From an uncultured Micrococcaceae bacterium (GTDB taxonomy: Bacteria > Actinomycetota > Actinomycetes > Actinomycetales > Micrococcaceae), in contig CALBOC010000087.1 in NCBI GenBank assembly GCA_937896705.1, positions 1 through 5,288 of the forward strand: a stretch of 5,288 nucleotides of DNA, read 5' to 3'. The notes under the pieces are model-generated. The model was not told the origin of the DNA. It did not search any database and saw only the letters and a list, made by a program, of their open reading frames with translations. Positions 1 to 5,288 of this stretch are shown here, in pieces. The stretch's first letter is position 1. Each line of letters begins with the position of its first letter. Position numbers and translations under genes: made by a program.

Positions 1-43
1 TATCAATGACGGCTTCTGCAAATTGAATTTCTGGACCTTCCAT
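1..43 (-). CDS. pnp: Polyribonucleotide nucleotidyltransferase (PNPase), N-terminal 14 codons only
   Basis: Only the start of this gene lies in the window; it runs off the left edge. The 14 visible codons read MEGPEIQFAEAVID, which matches my recollection of how actinobacterial PNPase begins, and its place just downstream of rpsO is the classic rpsO-pnp arrangement. PNPase is a phosphorolytic 3'-5' exoribonuclease of mRNA decay that can also add 3' tails. The ATG start is supported by an AAAGGAG ribosome binding site (48-54) ending four bases before it. The long leader upstream is highly structured, which fits known post-transcriptional control of pnp in other bacteria. No catalytic domain is visible, so the call depends on the N-terminal residues plus synteny. 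Confidence 0.88.
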   Translation of the reverse strand, partial: MEGPEIQFAEAVID

Positions 44-47
44 AGGT

Positions 48-54
48 CTCCTTT
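48..54 (-). promoter_or_regulatory. Ribosome binding site of pnp
   Basis: On the minus strand this reads AAAGGAG, a strong Shine-Dalgarno sequence ending four bases before the pnp ATG. It fixes the start of the truncated gene. It lies about eight bases outside the large inverted repeat of the leader, so it should be single-stranded when that structure forms. Confidence 0.75.
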
Positions 55-60
55 CGGACA

Positions 61-164
61 ATTTGCATCAAACCCATCATGTCGGTCTTCGATCGAAACC
101 TCCGCAACGAATGCTCCGGAGGTCACTGTCGAGGACCGGGAAACGGAACGGGTTTGATGCAATT
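61..164 (-). promoter_or_regulatory. Long nested stem-loop in the pnp leader (possible RNase III / PNPase control site)
   Basis: Three nested arms can be read directly. The outer arm pairs 63-75 with 150-162 as 13 uninterrupted base pairs (TTGCATCAAACCC on the 5' side of the transcript, GGGTTTGATGCAA on the 3' side); two more pairs are possible beyond a mismatch. The middle arm pairs 83-92 with 129-138, with one mismatch. The inner arm pairs 98-104 with 117-123 (7 bp) around a 12-base loop (105-116). The result is a roughly 100-base interrupted hairpin just upstream of the pnp ribosome binding site. In Escherichia coli a long leader hairpin is cut by RNase III and PNPase then represses its own synthesis, and Streptomyces also has a processed rpsO-pnp intergenic hairpin. 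A similar role here is inferred from position and shape. A competing local palindrome (TTCGATCGAA, 88-97) could disturb the middle arm. Confidence 0.7.
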
Positions 165-171
165 TTTCTTT

Positions 172-187
172 AGTGCCACACGGCACT
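172..187 (-). promoter_or_regulatory. Small perfect hairpin in the rpsO-pnp gap
   Basis: AGTGCC (172-177) and GGCACT (182-187) form a perfect 6-bp stem around a 4-base loop. On the pnp transcript it is followed by an A-rich run rather than U residues, so it is not a terminator in that direction. It lies between the post-rpsO hairpin and the large pnp leader structure, and could be near the 5' end of a pnp-specific transcript. Its role is unknown. Confidence 0.4.
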
Positions 188-194
188 GTTATCT

Positions 195-223
195 AGTGTA
201 ATTAAACTTCAAGGCGGCGTCCG
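195..223 (-). promoter_or_regulatory. Weak candidate promoter for pnp
   Basis: On the minus strand a TACACT box (195-200) fits the TANNNT -10 pattern. Seventeen bases upstream is CGGACG (218-223), which matches only three positions of TTGACA. pnp has its own promoter downstream of rpsO in some actinobacteria, so the location is plausible. The -35 match is poor and lies inside the post-rpsO hairpin, so this is a tentative call. Confidence 0.22.
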
Positions 224-244
224 GCAATTCCCCGGAGCGCCGCC
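213..244 (-). terminator. Terminator-like hairpin after rpsO
   Basis: GGCGGCG (213-219) pairs with CGCCGCC (238-244), and TCCGG (220-224) with CCGGA (232-236). This gives 12 base pairs interrupted by one bulged base (237), with a 7-base loop. It begins 17 bases after the rpsO stop. In the direction of transcription it is followed by an interrupted U-rich tract (TTGAAGTTTAATTA), so partial intrinsic termination, or 3'-end stabilisation of a processed rpsO mRNA, is likely. Because pnp lies immediately downstream, read-through is expected. Confidence 0.6.
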
Positions 245-261
245 CCAAACTGTGTCTCACC

Positions 262-531
262 CTACTTGCGCAGGCCGATCCGTTCGATCAGTGAACGGTA
301 GCGTTCTACGTCTTCGGAGTAGAGGTACTGCAGCATACGACGACGGCGACCAACCAAAGCCATCAGGCCGCGGCGGGTGTGGTGGTCGTGGGGGTGATCC
401 TTGAGGTGTGCAGTCAAATTCGCAATACGACGGGACAGGACGGCGACCTGAACTTCTGGCGAGCCGGTGTCACCCTCATGGGTGGCGTATTCGGCAATAA
501 GCTGCTGTTTTACTTCACGGGAAATTGACAT
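262..531 (-). CDS. rpsO: 30S ribosomal protein S15
   Basis: S15 is a primary 16S rRNA-binding protein of the 30S platform and also contributes to a bridge with the 50S subunit. The 89-residue product is the normal family length. It carries the canonical [17 protein letters not shown] segment (about residues 20-36) and the RNA-contacting DHHTRRGL segment (about 48-55), followed by a basic RRRRMLQYL helix. The ATG at 531 was chosen because it gives the conserved [12 protein letters not shown] start and has AAGGAG about seven bases upstream. An in-frame extension reaching 756 has no family support and overlaps the methyltransferase gene. The gene follows the methyltransferase after 106 bases and precedes pnp, with a terminator-like hairpin in between. 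Autoregulation of S15 through its leader is known in several bacteria. Confidence 0.98.
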   Translation of the reverse strand: MSISREVKQQLIAEYATHEGDTGSPEVQVAVLSRRIANLTAHLKDHPHDHHTRRGLMALVGRRRRMLQYLYSEDVERYRSLIERIGLRK

Positions 532-637
532 GTGAAACTCCTTGAGAGCTGTACCGCGATCAGAGAACACCGACGTATCGGCGGGTGTCGCCACCGCGGA
601 CCGCAGCGTACACCAGCAACCAACCTTACCACTATGT
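532..637 (-). promoter_or_regulatory. rpsO leader / intergenic region with possible promoter and hairpin
   Basis: This 106-base gap upstream of rpsO holds the strong AAGGAG ribosome binding site and an imperfect hairpin. In the hairpin, 570-573 pair with 578-581 and 567-569 with 586-588 around a 4-base bulge. A TACGCT box (605-610 on the minus strand) resembles an actinobacterial -10 element, but no convincing -35 sits 16-18 bases upstream. S15-binding leaders are known in several bacterial phyla and differ in structure. Whether this leader is one, or contains a promoter, cannot be decided by eye. Confidence 0.3.
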
Positions 638-1429
638 TTAGCAACCACCCAATTGAGGCTTATGCATCCGCCAGGCGGCCGTGATGTAGGGCAGTTGGAT
701 GGTGTCGTCTTGGGTAAACCCCAGATGGTCCAATAAATACCACTGCAGATTGTCATGCATGCGCGCCCGTTGTCGCTGGGTCGTGCGCAGATAGTAGGCC
801 CGACTCATCATGAGGTGATGAATTTGTTCAACACTTAAGTGTTGATGCCAGCGCCACCAGGCTCCTTCGGGTTTCGTAAAGTCTTGGGTCACCTCTGGTG
901 GGGCCTCAATGGGATGGATATCGCCCGAGTGCATGATTCGACACAGCCGCAAGACCCAATCGGATGAGGTATCGATTTGATGGTGCACCACGGCAAACGT
1001 CCCGCCCGGTGTTAGGAGTTCGGAGACCTTTTGGCAGCCTTGCGCGGTGTCGACCCAGTGCCAGGCTTGCGCACAGACCACCAGGTCCGCTTGGTTCTGC
1101 CACGCGGTGGTGTCCAGCTCTTCCACGGAACTCACCACAGTGGTGACGTTCGGGTGGTGCTTGGCGAGTATGTGCAGCATGTGAGCGGCCGGATCGACTG
1201 CAACCACGTCCCACCCGGCGGCAACCAGTTGGTCGGTGAACAGTCCCGTACCGGCTCCAAGGTCTATGGCTCGACCCGCAGAGCGTTGGGTCAGAAACGG
1301 CAGGATCTCGGCGTGGTAGCCGGGCCGGATGCTGTGGTAGAGCTCAGCTTGGTCGGAATCGAAGGCCAGCTGGTAGCGTGTTCGGGCGTCGCGGTTCAGC
1401 GTGGTGGCTGAGGAGCGGCGAGCGGTCAT
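638..1429 (-). CDS. Class I SAM-dependent methyltransferase, substrate unknown
   Basis: The 263-residue product has the Rossmann-type SAM-binding signature. Motif I is DLGAGTG (residues 56-62), followed by an acidic strand end AVDP (77-80) expected to bind the ribose hydroxyls. Further along are VVCAQAWHW (117-125) and the post-motif LLTPGG turn (138-143). The N-terminal [17 protein letters not shown] segment resembles methyltransferases related to Methyltransf_11/25, which include small-molecule and unassigned enzymes. No membrane segment or signal peptide is visible. The ATG directly abuts the ribF stop codon (TAGATG junction), and only a weak GAGG lies about 11 bases upstream inside ribF, so translation is probably coupled to ribF. 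A methyltransferase between ribF and rpsO is not part of the core gene order I know, so it may be lineage-specific. Its substrate cannot be named. Confidence 0.88.
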   Translation of the reverse strand: MTARRSSATTLNRDARTRYQLAFDSDQAELYHSIRPGYHAEILPFLTQRSAGRAIDLGAGTGLFTDQLVAAGWDVVAVDPAAHMLHILAKHHPNVTTVVSSVEELDTTAWQNQADLVVCAQAWHWVDTAQGCQKVSELLTPGGTFAVVHHQIDTSSDWVLRLCRIMHSGDIHPIEAPPEVTQDFTKPEGAWWRWHQHLSVEQIHHLMMSRAYYLRTTQRQRARMHDNLQWYLLDHLGFTQDDTIQLPYITAAWRMHKPQLGGC

Positions 1430-2419
1430 CTAGTGGGCGCCTCGGGGTTGTGGGGCATCAATTTCTGGTGCTTCACCGATCAGGATCGCTCTGGCATCGG
1501 CGACGTCGTCGTCCATTTGCGTAATGAGGTCGTCAATGCCGGTGAACGCCAACATGCCCCGCAGTCGGGCGACGAATTCCACGGTGCAGTGTTGCCCGTA
1601 GAGATTGAACTCTTCCAACGCTTCGTCTTGTGGCCGGTCAAAAATATGTGCCTCAACGGTGCGGACCACATCGTTGAACGTCGGGTTGCTGCCCACCGAG
1701 ATCGCAGTCGGCAGACGTTGGCCTGTCGCGTCGGTGAACCAGCCGGCGTAGACGCCATCGGCTGGGATCATACCCTGGGCATCGGGTGCGAAGTTGGCGG
1801 TGGGAAAACCCAGTTCGCGGCCTCTGGCATGTCCGTGGACGATTTCGCCTTCGACCGTGTGGTAGCGGCCAAGGATGCGGCTGGCTTGAGCCACATTGCC
1901 TTGGGCTAAGGTGTCGCGCACCCAGGTCGAAGACCAGCGTTCGGATTCACCCACGTCACCGACTTCGAGAACCTCGAAGTCGTGCACTTTGCCCAGTTTT
2001 CGCAGAGTGTGGATGTCTCCGGTGTTCCCGGCCCCGAAACGTGTGTCAGCACCGACGACCACGATGCGCGCGTTCAGGGCTTTCACCAGGATGTTTTCCA
2101 CGAAGGCTTGTGCTGACTGCGTCGCGAAATCCAACGTGTAGTGGATGACCAGTGTGGCGTCGAGGTCGCAGGCTTCCAGGAGCCGAATTTTTTGTGGCAG
2201 CGACACGATGGGGACCAGGGGCTCTTCGGGCAGATGGACCAACCGCGGGTGTGGATCGAAGGTCACCGCGACCGAGGTGAGGTCGTGTTTCTTTGCGGTA
2301 TCTACAACGAGTTTCAACACGGCCTGGTGGCCACGGTGGACGCCGTCGAAGTTTCCGAGTGTGACCACAGACGGCGGTGGTGGTTGCTGTATTGCAGCGG
2401 TACCTGCCCAGTATTGCAC
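1430..2419 (-). CDS. ribF: Bifunctional riboflavin kinase / FAD synthetase
   Basis: RibF phosphorylates riboflavin to FMN and adenylylates FMN to FAD in the cytosol. The 329-residue length is typical. The N-terminal FAD synthetase (nucleotidyltransferase) domain shows GNFDGVHRGH (residues 22-31) and FDPHP (54-58), then VVGADTRFG (121-129) and SSTWVR (163-168). The C-terminal riboflavin kinase domain has GFPTAN (204-209), SVGSNPTF (241-248) and VEAHIFD (255-261). The start is GTG at 2419, chosen because it gives the MQYW beginning common in related actinobacteria and has a purine-rich GAAAGAAG tract upstream. The gene lies 34 bases after a small membrane protein gene, and its TAG stop touches the start of the methyltransferase. 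The position near truB and rpsO is conserved in actinobacteria. No catalytic motif appears broken. Confidence 0.97.
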   Translation of the reverse strand: MQYWAGTAAIQQPPPPSVVTLGNFDGVHRGHQAVLKLVVDTAKKHDLTSVAVTFDPHPRLVHLPEEPLVPIVSLPQKIRLLEACDLDATLVIHYTLDFATQSAQAFVENILVKALNARIVVVGADTRFGAGNTGDIHTLRKLGKVHDFEVLEVGDVGESERWSSTWVRDTLAQGNVAQASRILGRYHTVEGEIVHGHARGRELGFPTANFAPDAQGMIPADGVYAGWFTDATGQRLPTAISVGSNPTFNDVVRTVEAHIFDRPQDEALEEFNLYGQHCTVEFVARLRGMLAFTGIDDLITQMDDDVADARAILIGEAPEIDAPQPRGAH

Positions 2420-2453
2420 TTGGTATCTTCTTTCGTATCGCGGGAGATTGAGT

Positions 2454-2885
2454 CTAGGTTATCGGTTTTGGCCGGTGTTTATATAACCAATACAGACCGA
2501 TCAGCGGCAGGATGAGCGGAATGAAGCCGTAGCCGATACCAAAGCTAGACCAGACGGTCGCTTCGGGGAACATTTGAGGGGCCAACAGTGACCACGTGCC
2601 TACGCTCACCACGCCGATGAGTTCAAACCACACAGCGACCAGAGCCACGTGCCAGGCTTTACGGCCCGGGGTGGCCAGCGCGATGGTGGCCACAATGTAC
2701 ACCAATCCGGCCACCGCTGACAGGGTGAAAGCCACGGGTGCTTCATCGAATTTTGTCAGGATTTGGAATCCTGAGCGCCAGGACGCCGCCAGCGCCAAGA
2801 TCGCATAGAGCATGACGATGATGCGACCAACGCCTGTGGTTCGGCCGCTGGTTTGGGTTGGGGTTCGGCTGGCAGTTTTAGCCAT
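2454..2885 (-). CDS. Small four-helix membrane protein, function unknown
   Basis: The 143-residue protein has a basic, Ser/Thr-rich N-terminal tail (residues 1-20) and about four hydrophobic segments near 21-36, 50-72, 77-101 and 117-135, ending in a basic tail (KHRPK). No catalytic or cofactor motif is visible. Similar unassigned membrane proteins sit between truB and ribF in related Micrococcales, as far as I recall, so this looks like a conserved locus gene. The ATG overlaps the end of the preceding 117-aa gene by eight bases (ATGGCTAA), implying translational coupling. With a partner of similar size upstream, a two-subunit membrane complex is possible but only inferred. Confidence 0.85.
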   Translation of the reverse strand: MAKTASRTPTQTSGRTTGVGRIIVMLYAILALAASWRSGFQILTKFDEAPVAFTLSAVAGLVYIVATIALATPGRKAWHVALVAVWFELIGVVSVGTWSLLAPQMFPEATVWSSFGIGYGFIPLILPLIGLYWLYKHRPKPIT

Positions 2886-3231
2886 GCCAGATCACCTGCA
2901 ATCTGTGAATCATGACCAAGATGGTCGGCCCGATCGCGGCCATGACCACATTGGACCAACGAGTTTTATCCGTAATCGCCCAGAAAAATGCTATCGGGGG
3001 CAAAATCATTGCGGTGATGATGTACCCCCAGAACTCCCAGCCGGGTCCATTGATCGGTACGGGTGACACCAGGGCGTAAATCGCGTAAACCACGAGATAC
3101 AGTTCAATGGCAACCAGCGACAGAATCGAGGAGTCCGCCGGATGGTCCCGAAAAATGGTCGCGGCAATGCAAATGATCGCAGAAAGGATGCCGATGGCTG
3201 CCCCGGCATAAAACCAGCCGTCGAGGATCAT
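2878..3231 (-). CDS. Small four-helix membrane protein, function unknown (partner of the next gene)
   Basis: The 117-residue protein has about four hydrophobic segments near residues 5-26, 36-56, 66-87 and 93-110. Short loops include RDHPAD (28-33), a GWEFWGY turn (64-70) and TDKTRWS (87-93). I recall similar unassigned proteins next to truB in Micrococcaceae, with the same ILPP...FWA...RWS pattern in the third and fourth helices. The frame is open upstream to 3627, but that region only shadows truB. I chose the ATG at 3231 because it forms an ATGA overlap with the truB stop and begins directly before the first hydrophobic helix. It overlaps the downstream 143-aa membrane gene by eight bases. 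The pair is probably translated in a coupled fashion, but no function can be read from the sequence. Confidence 0.85.
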   Translation of the reverse strand: MILDGWFYAGAAIGILSAIICIAATIFRDHPADSSILSLVAIELYLVVYAIYALVSPVPINGPGWEFWGYIITAMILPPIAFFWAITDKTRWSNVVMAAIGPTILVMIHRLQVIWHG

Positions 3232-4148
3232 GAAGATGCTCCGGTGAGATCTTCGAGGGTGGCAAATACGATGTCCGGTTTGGCTTCGATGGTACCTGCG
3301 CGTTCCACGTCGGTGATCAGCGCGACCAGCCGGCCATTTGCCGTCTGCGCTGCGTGGAGTTCGCTGTGACCGGTCGCCTCGATGCGACGTCCATGGACGA
3401 GGTCTTGGGCTTGCGCGAGGGAAACGGTCCGAACCGGAAACAGTTTTACAGCTGCTTGGGAGATGTCCGTGTAGTGAAAGTCCTGGGCCAACTGCTCCAG
3501 AGTGAGGGCATTGTCGACGGTATATGGACCCACTGCGGTGCGGCGCAGGGCGGTCAGATAGCCACCGGTGTCGAGGTCTTCGCCCATATCGCGTGCCAGA
3601 GCACGGATGTAAGTGCCGGGTGTGCATTCGACTTCAACATCAATGTCAATCGTCTTGCCGTCGTCGGCACGTTCGATGTGCTCCACGTCAAACCGGTGGA
3701 TGGTGACTTCACGCGCCGGGATCTCGACGTCTTCGCCATCCCGGAACCGCTGGTACGCGCGTTTCCCATCGATCTTAATGGCAGACACCGAGGACGGTAC
3801 TTGCTGAATCGTGCCGGTCAGTGCAGACACGGCACGCTGAATATCTTCTGGGGTGACCGCGTTGGCGAATCTGGTATGGACGATCTCGCCGTCGGCGTCG
3901 TCGGTTGTGGTGGTGTGACCTAATCGGATGGTCGCGCGATAGGTTTTTGTCGTATCGACGATGTAGGTCAGTAACCGGGTGGCTTTATTGAACCCGATGA
4001 CCAGTAATCCGGTAGCCATCGGGTCCAATGTGCCTGCGTGGCCGACTTTTCGGGTTCCGGCTATTTTGCGGGTACGGGACACCACATCATGTGAAGTCCA
4101 CCCCGCTGGTTTATCGACCAGAAGTAATCCCGAAGCGTCTGCCACCAT
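3228..4148 (-). CDS. truB: tRNA pseudouridine(55) synthase
   Basis: TruB converts U55 in the T-loop of tRNAs to pseudouridine. The 306-residue protein starts with the typical LLLVDKPAGWTSHDVV segment (8-23). The catalytic motif GHAGTLDPMATGLL (36-49) follows, with Asp42 as the expected nucleophile. Other family blocks are KTYRATIRLG (68-77), VPSSVSAIKIDGKRAY (117-132), the GTYIRALARDMG block (178-189) and LRRTAVGPY (201-209). The remaining C-terminal part is the variable region that in many actinobacteria adds a further RNA-binding domain. The ATG at 4148 is five bases downstream of the rbfA stop, and its AAGGAA ribosome binding site lies in the last rbfA codons. The TGA stop overlaps the next start as ATGA. 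The gene is intact. Confidence 0.98.
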   Translation of the reverse strand: MVADASGLLLVDKPAGWTSHDVVSRTRKIAGTRKVGHAGTLDPMATGLLVIGFNKATRLLTYIVDTTKTYRATIRLGHTTTTDDADGEIVHTRFANAVTPEDIQRAVSALTGTIQQVPSSVSAIKIDGKRAYQRFRDGEDVEIPAREVTIHRFDVEHIERADDGKTIDIDVEVECTPGTYIRALARDMGEDLDTGGYLTALRRTAVGPYTVDNALTLEQLAQDFHYTDISQAAVKLFPVRTVSLAQAQDLVHGRRIEATGHSELHAAQTANGRLVALITDVERAGTIEAKPDIVFATLEDLTGASS

Positions 4149-4153
4149 AGTGT

Positions 4154-4567
4154 TTATTCCTTATATGGGTCTGCGTCACCGGCATAGGTTGCTGACTCGC
4201 GCTGTGCGGCGAGTTCGGCATCCCGGGCTCGAGCGGCGCGTAGCGCTTCTTCCAATTGCGCGGCGGTCTCGGGCACAGTATCGCGGATGAGCTCGAGTGT
4301 CGGGACTAACCGGATGTTGAGCCCACGACCCATTTCGCGACGTAAGAGTCCACGGTTTTCTTCCATCGCCTCGTGTGCTGCGGCTACGGTGTCATCGTCA
4401 CCGAAGACGGTGTAGTACACCGTGGCTTGCTGCAGATCATTGGTGACGCGAGCTTCGGTGATCGTCACGTTATCGACCCGGTCATCTTTGATGGTTTTTT
4501 GCAGCGCTTCGGCAAGGATAACTTTGATCCGTTGTGCCAGTCGTGCGGCACGGTTGTGATCTGCCAT
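4154..4567 (-). CDS. rbfA: 30S ribosome-binding factor A
   Basis: RbfA is a small KH-type protein that binds late 30S precursors and helps mature the 5' end of 16S rRNA. The 137-residue length fits actinobacterial members. Visible family features are the RAARLAQRIKVILAEALQ helix (6-23), the VTITEARVTNDLQQATVYYTVFG core (34-56) and the LRREMGRGLNIRLVPTLELIRD block (75-96). An Ala/Arg-rich C-terminal helix follows, ending in the AGDADPYK tail seen in relatives. The ATG at 4567 has an AGGAGAT ribosome binding site upstream. The gene lies between infB and truB, the widespread infB-rbfA-truB order. A strong hairpin stands in the leader between infB and rbfA. Confidence 0.97.
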   Translation of the reverse strand: MADHNRAARLAQRIKVILAEALQKTIKDDRVDNVTITEARVTNDLQQATVYYTVFGDDDTVAAAHEAMEENRGLLRREMGRGLNIRLVPTLELIRDTVPETAAQLEEALRAARARDAELAAQRESATYAGDADPYKE

Positions 4568-4592
4568 GGTAGATCTCCTGAACTGGGGTGGA

Positions 4593-4621
4593 TCCGCGGC
4601 GTCCGGTGTGGACGCCGCGGA
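4593..4621 (-). promoter_or_regulatory. Perfect 12-bp hairpin between infB and rbfA
   Basis: TCCGCGGCGTCC (4593-4604) pairs perfectly with GGACGCCGCGGA (4610-4621) around a 5-base loop (4605-4609). It starts eight bases past the infB stop, and its 3' edge lies about 15 bases from the rbfA ribosome binding site. No U-run follows on the minus strand, so it is not a classical intrinsic terminator. It could attenuate, protect an infB 3' end after processing, or tune rbfA translation. Its 11-base core GCGGCGTCCGG (4596-4606) also occurs in the post-rpsO hairpin (214-224), which may be coincidence. Confidence 0.6.
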
Positions 4622-4629
4622 GCTGCAAG

Positions 4630-5288
4630 TTATACGCGCGGTATTTCTCGCATTTCGTAGTTTTCGATGATGTCGCCTTCGCGGATATCGCTGAATTTAC
4701 CCAGTCCGATACCGCATTCGAAGCCTTCGCGGACCTCGGTGACATCGTCGGTGAATCGGCGCAATGAGCCGATTGACAGCTCATCGGCCACCACACGGTT
4801 ATCACGCAGTAAGCGTGCTGTGGCGTTTCGACGCATAATCCCGGAGGCCACCATGGAACCGGCGATGGTGCCAGCTTTGGAGGAGCGGAAGATTTCGCGG
4901 ACTTCGGCTCGACCGAGCACCGCTTCTTCGTATTCCGGTTTCAGCATGCCCTTGAGCGCTTGTTCGATGTCATCGATCACGTCGTAGATGACGGTGTAGA
5001 AGCGCATGTCAACGCCTTCTTCATCGGCCATCTCGGTGACGCGTTCAGCCGGGCGAACGTTGAAGCCGATGATGACAGCGTCGTCGACGGTTGCCAGGTT
5101 GACGTCGTTTTGGGTGATCGCACCCACACCACGGTGGATAACGCGCAACTGGACTTCGTCCTTGCCGCCCACATCGATCTGCATGAGCGAATCTTCCAGT
5201 GCTTCCACCGGTCCGGATGCGTCACCTTTGATAATGAGGTTGAGCGTATCCAGTTTGCCTTCGGCAACAGCTTGATCGAACTCTTCCA
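4630..5288 (-). CDS. infB: Translation initiation factor IF-2, C-terminal part
   Basis: The reading frame stays open to the right edge, giving the last 218 residues of IF-2. The GTPase domain lies outside the window. Visible are the start of the C-terminal module ([20 protein letters not shown]), the linker [18 protein letters not shown], the NVRPAERV segment and the [11 protein letters not shown] helix. The final C2 domain, which binds fMet-tRNA, ends with [29 protein letters not shown], including the conserved Glu-Cys-Gly. A GTG at 5208 is internal and is not the real start. IF-2 recruits initiator tRNA to the 30S subunit and promotes subunit joining. rbfA follows after 62 bases, in the common infB-rbfA order. 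No defect is seen. Confidence 0.97.
   Translation of the reverse strand, partial: EEFDQAVAEGKLDTLNLIIKGDASGPVEALEDSLMQIDVGGKDEVQLRVIHRGVGAITQNDVNLATVDDAVIIGFNVRPAERVTEMADEEGVDMRFYTVIYDVIDDIEQALKGMLKPEYEEAVLGRAEVREIFRSSKAGTIAGSMVASGIMRRNATARLLRDNRVVADELSIGSLRRFTDDVTEVREGFECGIGLGKFSDIREGDIIENYEMREIPRV

Noticed and set aside
190..212. TTGAAG (207-212) with TAGATA (190-195) as a pnp promoter on the minus strand
   Set aside because: The spacing is only 11 bases, too short for a normal sigma-70-type promoter, and no -10-like box lies 16-18 bases downstream of TTGAAG.
532..756. N-terminal extension of S15 to 164 residues
   Set aside because: S15 is normally about 89 residues. The ATG at 531 has a strong ribosome binding site, and the extension overlaps the end of the methyltransferase gene without family resemblance.
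1433..1909. Plus-strand open frame of 158 codons opposite ribF
   Set aside because: It lies entirely antisense to the conserved riboflavin kinase domain and shows no recognisable motif.
3232..3627. N-terminal extension of the 117-aa membrane protein, which would give 249 residues
   Set aside because: The extension is Arg/His/Pro-rich, overlaps truB in another frame and resembles no protein. The ATGA overlap at 3228-3231 gives a natural start directly before the first membrane helix.
3354..3923. Plus-strand open frame of 189 codons opposite truB
   Set aside because: It is antisense to a clearly conserved gene, its translation resembles no family, and such shadows are common in GC-rich coding DNA.
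4593..4621. Intrinsic terminator for infB
   Set aside because: The stem is strong, but no U-run follows on the minus strand, and rbfA and truB are expected to be co-transcribed with infB.
1..5288. Mobile element, CRISPR array, tRNA or defence system
   Set aside because: No transposase or integrase motif, regular repeat-spacer array or tRNA-like fold was seen. Nearly all the sequence is accounted for by conserved genes.

Overview
The window is a stretch of a conserved actinobacterial translation/RNA-processing locus, and every gene I can support is on the minus strand. Read in the direction of transcription (from high to low coordinates) the order is infB (3' part) - rbfA - truB - two small membrane protein genes - ribF - a class I SAM-dependent methyltransferase - rpsO - pnp (first codons only). 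Gene order, moderately high GC and details of the proteins (MxYW start of RibF, AGDADPYK end of RbfA, MEGPEIQF start of PNPase) point to a member of the Micrococcales, probably Micrococcaceae-like. That placement rests on remembered family resemblance, not on a search.

Layout: 4630-5288 holds the C-terminal part of initiation factor IF-2. A 62-base gap with a perfect 12-bp hairpin separates it from rbfA (4154-4567). truB follows after 5 bases (3228-4148) and overlaps the next gene by an ATGA junction. That gene (117 aa, 2878-3231) overlaps the 143-aa membrane gene (2454-2885) by 8 bases. ribF (1430-2419, GTG start) follows after 34 bases. The methyltransferase (638-1429) starts on the base right after the ribF stop codon. 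rpsO (262-531) has a 106-base leader. The 218-base rpsO-pnp gap (44-261) is packed with RNA structure: a terminator-like hairpin just after rpsO, a small perfect hairpin, and a long nested inverted repeat directly upstream of the pnp ribosome binding site.

Functionally, IF-2, RbfA, S15, TruB and PNPase cover translation initiation, 30S assembly, tRNA modification and RNA decay. RibF makes FMN and FAD. The methyltransferase and the two membrane proteins are the only genes whose job cannot be read from the sequence. The tight overlaps suggest one long transcript with translational coupling from truB to the methyltransferase. The rest of the coding content is ordinary housekeeping. I see no mobile element, CRISPR array, tRNA or phage gene. 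The most interesting signals are the RNA structures around pnp and between infB and rbfA, and the uncharacterised membrane pair.
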